From: an uncultured Porphyromonadaceae bacterium
GTDB lineage: Bacteria > Bacteroidota > Bacteroidia > Bacteroidales > Muribaculaceae
Length of the DNA stretch: 9,286 nt
Direction of reading: 5' to 3'
NCBI GenBank assembly: GCA_947176615.1
Contig: CAMWRO010000091.1
Span: forward strand, 1-9,286
The notes below the pieces were generated by a model, which searched no databases, was not told the origin of the DNA, and worked only from the letters and a program-made list of their open reading frames with translations. Positions 5,421 through 9,286 of the stretch are shown here, piece after piece. The position numbers and the translations under genes are program-made. How positions within the stretch are numbered: the first letter of the stretch is position 1; each line of letters opens with the position of its first letter.

Positions 5421-7463
5421 ATGGAAAAGAAATTCAAGCGTACACTCATAACTACCGCACTTCCTTATGCCAACGGCCCGGTCCACATCGGACACCTTGC
5501 CGGAGTATATGTTCCCGCCGATATTTATGCCCGCTATCTGCGCCTTCGCGGCGAAGATGTCGTCATGGTCGGCGGCAGCGACGAGCATGGTGTGCCCATC
5601 ACCCTGCGTGCCCGCAAGGAGGGCATCACCCCGCAGGAGGTTGTCGACCGCTACCACGCCATCATCAAGGATTCGCTGAAGGAACTGGGTGTGTCGTTTG
5701 ACATCTATTCCCGCACCACTTCCGACCTCCACCACGAGACCGCGAGCGAGTTTTTCAAGCACCTGTATGACAAGGGCGAGTTCACTGTAAAGACATCGAT
5801 GCAGCCCTACGACGAGGCCGGCGGCGAGTTCCTTGCCGACCGTTATGTCGTCGGGACCTGCCCCCGCTGCGGCAAGGACGGTGCCTATGGCGACCAGTGT
5901 GAGGCTTGCGGCTCGTCGCTTAACGTGACCGACCTCATCAACCCCCGCTCGGCCCTCACAGGCGAGCCGGTCAAGATGCGCGAGACAACCCACTGGTATC
6001 TCCCGCTCGACAAGTGGGAACCCGCCCTGCGCGAGTGGATTCTCGAAGGTCACAAGGAGTGGAAGACCAATGTCTACGGCCAGTGCAAGTCATGGCTCGA
6101 TGCCGGCCTGCAGCCGCGCGCCGTCAGCCGCGACCTGACGTGGGGTGTCCCTGTCCCCGTCGAGGGCGCCGAAGGGAAAGTGCTTTATGTGTGGTTTGAC
6201 GCCCCCATCGGCTATATATCCAACACCAAGGAGCTGCTCCCCGACACATGGGAACGCTACTGGAAAGACCCCGAAAGCCGCATCGTCAACTTCATCGGCA
6301 AGGACAACATCGTGTTCCACTGCATCGTGTTCCCCGCCATGCTGATGGCCTACGGCGACAACTTCCAGCTCCCCGACAATGTCCCCGCCAACGAGTTCCT
6401 CAACCTCGAAGGCGACAAAATCTCGACTTCGCGCAACTGGGCCGTGTGGCTCCACGAATATCTCGCCGACTTCCCCGGCAAGCAGGATGTGCTCCGCTAC
6501 GTCCTCACCGCCAACGCTCCCGAGACCAAAGACAATGATTTCACTTGGGCCGACTTCCAAGCCCGCAACAATAACGAGCTTGTCGCAATCCTCGGCAACT
6601 TCGTCAACCGCGCCGTCGTGCTGACCCATAAATATTTCGGCGGCACCCTCCCCGCCGCAGGGCCGCTCCAGCCTGTCGACGAGCAGCTGATTGCCGACGT
6701 GGCCGCAACCCGCGACGCGCTCACCGCCGCCCTCGACACCTTCCACTTCCGCGAGGCTCTGAAACAGGCGATGGAAATCGCCCGTCTCGGCAACCGCTAT
6801 CTTCAGGAAACCGAGCCGTGGAAACTCGCCAAGACCGACATGGAGCGCGTCAAGACCATCCTCAACACCGCCATCCAGCTTTGCGGCAACCTCGCCGTGG
6901 CGTTTGAACCGTTCCTCCCCTTCATGAGCGGAAAGCTGTGCCGCATGCTCGGTTTGGAAAATCTGTCGTGGAACGAAATCGGCCGCATGGACCTCATCCC
7001 CGCCGGAGCGCAGATCGGTCAGGCCGAACTGCTGTTTGATAAAATCGAGGACGACGCTATCGCCGCCCAGCTCCGGCGCCTGCAGGACACCAAGAAAGCC
7101 AACGAGCTCGCCGCATGGCGCCCCGAGCCGCAGGCCCCCGAGGTCGACTTCGAGACTTTCGAGAAATGCGACATGCGCGTCGGAACCATCATCGAGTGTG
7201 AGAAAGTGCCCAAGGCCGACAAGCTGCTCCGTTTCCTCATTGACGACGGAATGGAGAAACGCACCATCGTCTCGGGCATAGCCAAGTTCTACAAGCCCGA
7301 AGACCTCGTGGGCCGTCAGGTGTGCTTTATCGCCAACCTCGCCCCGCGCAAAATCAAGGGAATCGTCTCGCAGGGAATGCTCCTGTCGGCTGTTAACAGC
7401 GACGGCTCGCTCGTGCTGCTCGCCCCGTCGGCTCCCGCCACTCCCGGCGCTAAAATCGGATAA
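5421..7463 (+). CDS. metG: Methionine--tRNA ligase with C-terminal tRNA-binding domain
   Basis: MetRS charges initiator and elongator tRNA-Met with methionine in the cytoplasm. The 680-residue product is close to the long E. coli form (677). The class I signature is HIGH at 22-25, with upstream TALPYANGP. The zinc knuckle has C147, C150, C160 and C163 in a CxxC-x9-CxxC pattern. The second class I signature is KISTS at 333-337 instead of KMSKS; the first lysine is kept and I believe this is normal for Bacteroidales. The anticodon-binding helical domain follows. From about 575 to the end is the OB-fold tRNA-binding domain (FEKCDMRVGTI, KADKLLRF, NLAPRKIKG, SQGMLLSA), which in this family dimerises and helps hold tRNA. 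The ATG at 5421 fits both the family N-terminus and the promoter. The + strand here is C-rich, unlike ybeY to uvrC. Confidence 0.97.
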   Translation: MEKKFKRTLITTALPYANGPVHIGHLAGVYVPADIYARYLRLRGEDVVMVGGSDEHGVPITLRARKEGITPQEVVDRYHAIIKDSLKELGVSFDIYSRTTSDLHHETASEFFKHLYDKGEFTVKTSMQPYDEAGGEFLADRYVVGTCPRCGKDGAYGDQCEACGSSLNVTDLINPRSALTGEPVKMRETTHWYLPLDKWEPALREWILEGHKEWKTNVYGQCKSWLDAGLQPRAVSRDLTWGVPVPVEGAEGKVLYVWFDAPIGYISNTKELLPDTWERYWKDPESRIVNFIGKDNIVFHCIVFPAMLMAYGDNFQLPDNVPANEFLNLEGDKISTSRNWAVWLHEYLADFPGKQDVLRYVLTANAPETKDNDFTWADFQARNNNELVAILGNFVNRAVVLTHKYFGGTLPAAGPLQPVDEQLIADVAATRDALTAALDTFHFREALKQAMEIARLGNRYLQETEPWKLAKTDMERVKTILNTAIQLCGNLAVAFEPFLPFMSGKLCRMLGLENLSWNEIGRMDLIPAGAQIGQAELLFDKIEDDAIAAQLRRLQDTKKANELAAWRPEPQAPEVDFETFEKCDMRVGTIIECEKVPKADKLLRFLIDDGMEKRTIVSGIAKFYKPEDLVGRQVCFIANLAPRKIKGIVSQGMLLSAVNSDGSLVLLAPSAPATPGAKIG

Positions 7464-7476
7464 AATATGACTAAAC

Positions 7477-7494
7477 AGGGCCCCTCGGGGCCCT
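7477..7494 (+). terminator. GC-rich hairpin after metG
   Basis: AGGGCCC (7477-7483) and GGGCCCT (7488-7494) form a perfect 7-bp stem around the loop CTCG, extendable to 8 bp with a 2-base loop. It lies 13 bases after the metG stop and 33 bases before ansA. No run of T follows on the + strand, so it is a weak or attenuating terminator, or an mRNA 3'-end stabiliser. Confidence 0.55.
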
Positions 7495-7527
7495 CTAAAC
7501 ACAAACCTTAAACTTTAAACTAAAACG

Positions 7528-8577
7528 ATGGCTGTTTACCGCAAACCCCACATCCTCATCATCTACACCGGAGGCACGATCGGAATGATTGAAAATCCTG
7601 TGACACGCGCATTACAGCCGTTTGACTTCAGCCATCTGATCGACAACGTCCCCAAGATCAAGATGCTCGACTACCACATCGACAATATCCAGTTTCATCC
7701 ACCCATCGACTCCAGCGACATGGACCAGCGGGGATGGCAGGAGATTGCACGCGCCATCGAGCAGAACTATCAGGAATATGACGGATTTGTCGTGCTCCAC
7801 GGAACCGACACGATGGCCTATACAGCCTCGGCGCTCTCCTTCATGCTCGGCAACCTCGACAAGCCGGTCATCATCACCGGCTCGCAGCTACCCATCGGCG
7901 AGGTCAGGACCGACGGCGAGGAAAACCTCATAACCGCCCTCCAGATCGCCGCTGCCGTCAACATGGCGGGCGAGCCTATGGTCAGGGAAGTGGCGATTCT
8001 CTTTGAAAACTACCTGTGGCGCGGAAACCGCTCCACCAAGATGAGTGCCGACAATTTCAACGCCTTCAAGAGCAACAACTATCCGTCGCTTGCCAAGATC
8101 GGTCTCGGAATCCATTTCCACGAAGACGCGCTGTGGCGTCCCGCCCCCGTCGACGAGCCGCGCACACTGAGCGTCAACACCGCGATGGACCCCGCCGTGA
8201 TGTTCCTCGACCTCAATCCCGGAATCACCCGCACCACCATGTCGCACCTCCTCCACACCCCCGGAATCAAAGGGGTCGTCATGCGCACATTCGGTGCAGG
8301 CAACGGACCCACGTCGGCATGGTTTCTCAACGAAGTCGCCGATGCCATCGCCCGCGGAATCGTCATTGTCAACGTCACCCAGTGTGTCAACGGAGCCGTC
8401 CACACCAAGCGTTACGTCTCGGGTGACCGCCTGTCGTCGCTCGGCGTCATCTCGGGCCACGACATGACCAGCGAGGCCGCAATCACCAAACTCATGTACC
8501 TCTTTGGTCTCGGCTACACCCCCGCCCAAGTGCGCGCCGCAATGGAGACACCCATAAGCGGCGAAGTCACACTGTGA
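7528..8577 (+). CDS. ansA: Type I (cytoplasmic) L-asparaginase
   Basis: The enzyme hydrolyses L-asparagine to aspartate and ammonia. The 349-residue product has no signal peptide, which points to the cytoplasmic type I class (E. coli AnsA 338). The first asparaginase signature, IYTGGTIGM at 12-20, carries the nucleophile T14 with T17, and the second, VVLHGTDTMAYTASAL near 88-103, carries the catalytic T93-D94 pair. RGNRSTK with K171 matches the catalytic lysine region. A C-terminal domain follows (FGAGNGP, CVNGAV, SGHDMTSEAAITKLMYL). It starts 64 bases after metG behind a GC hairpin. No clear TAnnTTTG promoter is visible in the A-rich gap, so it may be read through from metG. The start at 7528 fits the family. 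Confidence 0.95.
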   Translation: MAVYRKPHILIIYTGGTIGMIENPVTRALQPFDFSHLIDNVPKIKMLDYHIDNIQFHPPIDSSDMDQRGWQEIARAIEQNYQEYDGFVVLHGTDTMAYTASALSFMLGNLDKPVIITGSQLPIGEVRTDGEENLITALQIAAAVNMAGEPMVREVAILFENYLWRGNRSTKMSADNFNAFKSNNYPSLAKIGLGIHFHEDALWRPAPVDEPRTLSVNTAMDPAVMFLDLNPGITRTTMSHLLHTPGIKGVVMRTFGAGNGPTSAWFLNEVADAIARGIVIVNVTQCVNGAVHTKRYVSGDRLSSLGVISGHDMTSEAAITKLMYLFGLGYTPAQVRAAMETPISGEVTL

Positions 8578-8580
8578 TTA

Positions 8581-8682
8581 ATTGAGAATTGAGAATTGAC
8601 AATTGACAATTCTCAATTCTCCATTCTCCATTGACAAAAGATGGAAAATTCTCCATTCTCAATTCTCCATTCTCAATTGATA
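8581..8682. repeat. Heptamer-repeat array entering the last gene
   Basis: Eight ungapped 7-base words fill 8581-8636 (ATTGAGA x2, ATTGACA x2, ATTCTCA, ATTCTCC x2, ATTGACA). After an 11-base spacer holding the ATG at 8641, five more fill 8648-8682 (ATTCTCC, ATTCTCA, ATTCTCC, ATTCTCA, ATTGATA). 8584-8598 and 8607-8621 are perfect 15-bp inverted copies. Two near-identical modules, ATTGACAAAAGATGG (8630-8644) and ATTGATAAAGGATGG (8676-8690), end the two blocks and resemble the uvrC start region (ATTCTAAAAGATGG). The second block falls inside the coding frame of the downstream gene. The words are the same as at 3226-3289. Confidence 0.9.
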
Positions 8683-9286
8683 AAGGATGGCGCGATGGGC
8701 ACGATGCTCATTGCCGCAGGGTTGCCGATTGACCGGATTCCCGCCGCCGCGTGGCACCACAGCCGCCTTGTCGGGAGCATCCACCGACAGTATGTCGACG
8801 CCGGGGCCGACATTGTCACCACCTGCACGTTCACCCTCCCGTCGCTCGCCCCCGCGCGCCGCGATGCCATCCGCGCCGCCGTTGATGCCGCCCGCGAGGC
8901 CGGCGCCCCGCGCATCGCCGCCTCCATCGGTCCCGCGCAGGCCGCCTCCCAAGCCGACATCCTCCACTATTATGCCCATGTCATCGAGACATTCCTCGAC
9001 TGCGGAATGCCCGACTGTTTTCTCGCCGAGACCGTCATGTCCGCCTCCCACGCGCGCGTCATCCACGAAATCATCCGCAGCAACTGCCGCAATCTCCCGC
9101 TGATAGTCTCAGCGGCTGTCAACCCGGCCGGAACCATGCTCTCGGGCGAGGCCGTCAGCGACCTTTTCGCAATCTTTTCCGCCGACCCCGCCGTCATCCC
9201 CGGACTCAACTGCTTTACCCTCCCCGCACCCCTCACCATCCCTCCTGCGACAGGATTTCTCGCACCATCGGCCGGACTCCCCGGCC
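8641..9286 (+). CDS. Homocysteine S-methyltransferase-family protein (partial, cut by window edge)
   Basis: The frame from ATG 8641 stays open for 215 residues to the window end. The family transfers a methyl group to homocysteine or related thiols using a zinc-bound TIM barrel, as in the MetH N-terminal domain, MmuM and BHMT. Visible marks are DGAMGTML at 16-23, YVDAGADIVTT at 51-61, ASIGP at 115-119, FLAETV near 147-152, LSGEAVSDL near 167-175 and GLNC at 188-191, whose cysteine fits the first zinc ligand. The usual GGCCG pair would lie beyond the edge. It is compact and diverged: TCTF replaces the common TNTF. It could be a stand-alone enzyme or the front of a MetH. The first 13 residues are encoded by the repeat array. 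An in-frame stop at 8632-8634 makes 8641 the first ATG; a shorter start at TTG 8677 is possible. Confidence 0.8.
   Translation, partial: MENSPFSILHSQLIKDGAMGTMLIAAGLPIDRIPAAAWHHSRLVGSIHRQYVDAGADIVTTCTFTLPSLAPARRDAIRAAVDAAREAGAPRIAASIGPAQAASQADILHYYAHVIETFLDCGMPDCFLAETVMSASHARVIHEIIRSNCRNLPLIVSAAVNPAGTMLSGEAVSDLFAIFSADPAVIPGLNCFTLPAPLTIPPATGFLAPSAGLPG

Noticed and set aside
6090..7502. Long open frame (470 codons) on the - strand opposite metG
   Set aside because: It mirrors the metG frame, whose C-ending codons leave few stop codons on the complement. It resembles no family I recognise, and metG is unambiguous over the same bases. The - strand frames opposite uvrC (3758-5098) and mnmG (683-1819) were dropped for the same reason.
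8687..9103. ATG at 8687 opening a 138-codon + strand frame
   Set aside because: The product is Arg/Pro/Ser-rich with no family features. The frame starting at 8641 reads clear homocysteine methyltransferase motifs through the same bases without a stop.

Overview
This window reads as chromosomal housekeeping DNA from a member of the Bacteroidota, most likely order Bacteroidales. A gut Muribaculaceae-like genome is my best guess. The grounds are the Bacteroidales-style protein variants (YbeY with an HGVLHLCGINDK motif, MetRS with KISTS in place of KMSKS), promoter elements of the TAnnTTTG type upstream of ybeY and metG, and A-rich leaders without clear Shine-Dalgarno sequences. The taxonomic call is inference. 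All seven recognisable genes lie on the + strand.

Layout: positions 1-293 are noncoding. The first 240 bases are very poor in C and rich in G and T, and a TAnnTTTG promoter follows for ybeY (294-746). ybeY is followed after 11 bases by mnmG (758-2641). A 65-base gap then holds a perfect 20-base palindrome with the consensus of a ParB-binding parS site, followed by apt (2707-3225). A 67-base gap made almost wholly of 7-base repeats forms a perfect 23-bp hairpin in front of uvrC (3293-5107). A 313-base gap with two more 7-base-phased repeat clusters and a good promoter leads to metG (5421-7463). A GC-rich hairpin separates metG from ansA (7528-8577). The last gap is another 7-base repeat array that runs into the start of a homocysteine S-methyltransferase-family gene (8641 onward), which is cut by the right edge of the window.

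The genes share no single pathway. ybeY, mnmG and metG serve translation (rRNA processing, tRNA wobble modification, tRNA charging), apt salvages adenine, uvrC repairs DNA, ansA breaks down asparagine, and the last gene probably methylates homocysteine or a related thiol. ybeY-mnmG-apt-uvrC look like one transcription unit and metG-ansA-(methyltransferase) like a second.

The most interesting content lies between the genes: the parS site, and a family of heptanucleotide-phased repeats with different words but the same 7-base step. One array of these repeats appears to supply the start codon and the first codons of the downstream gene.
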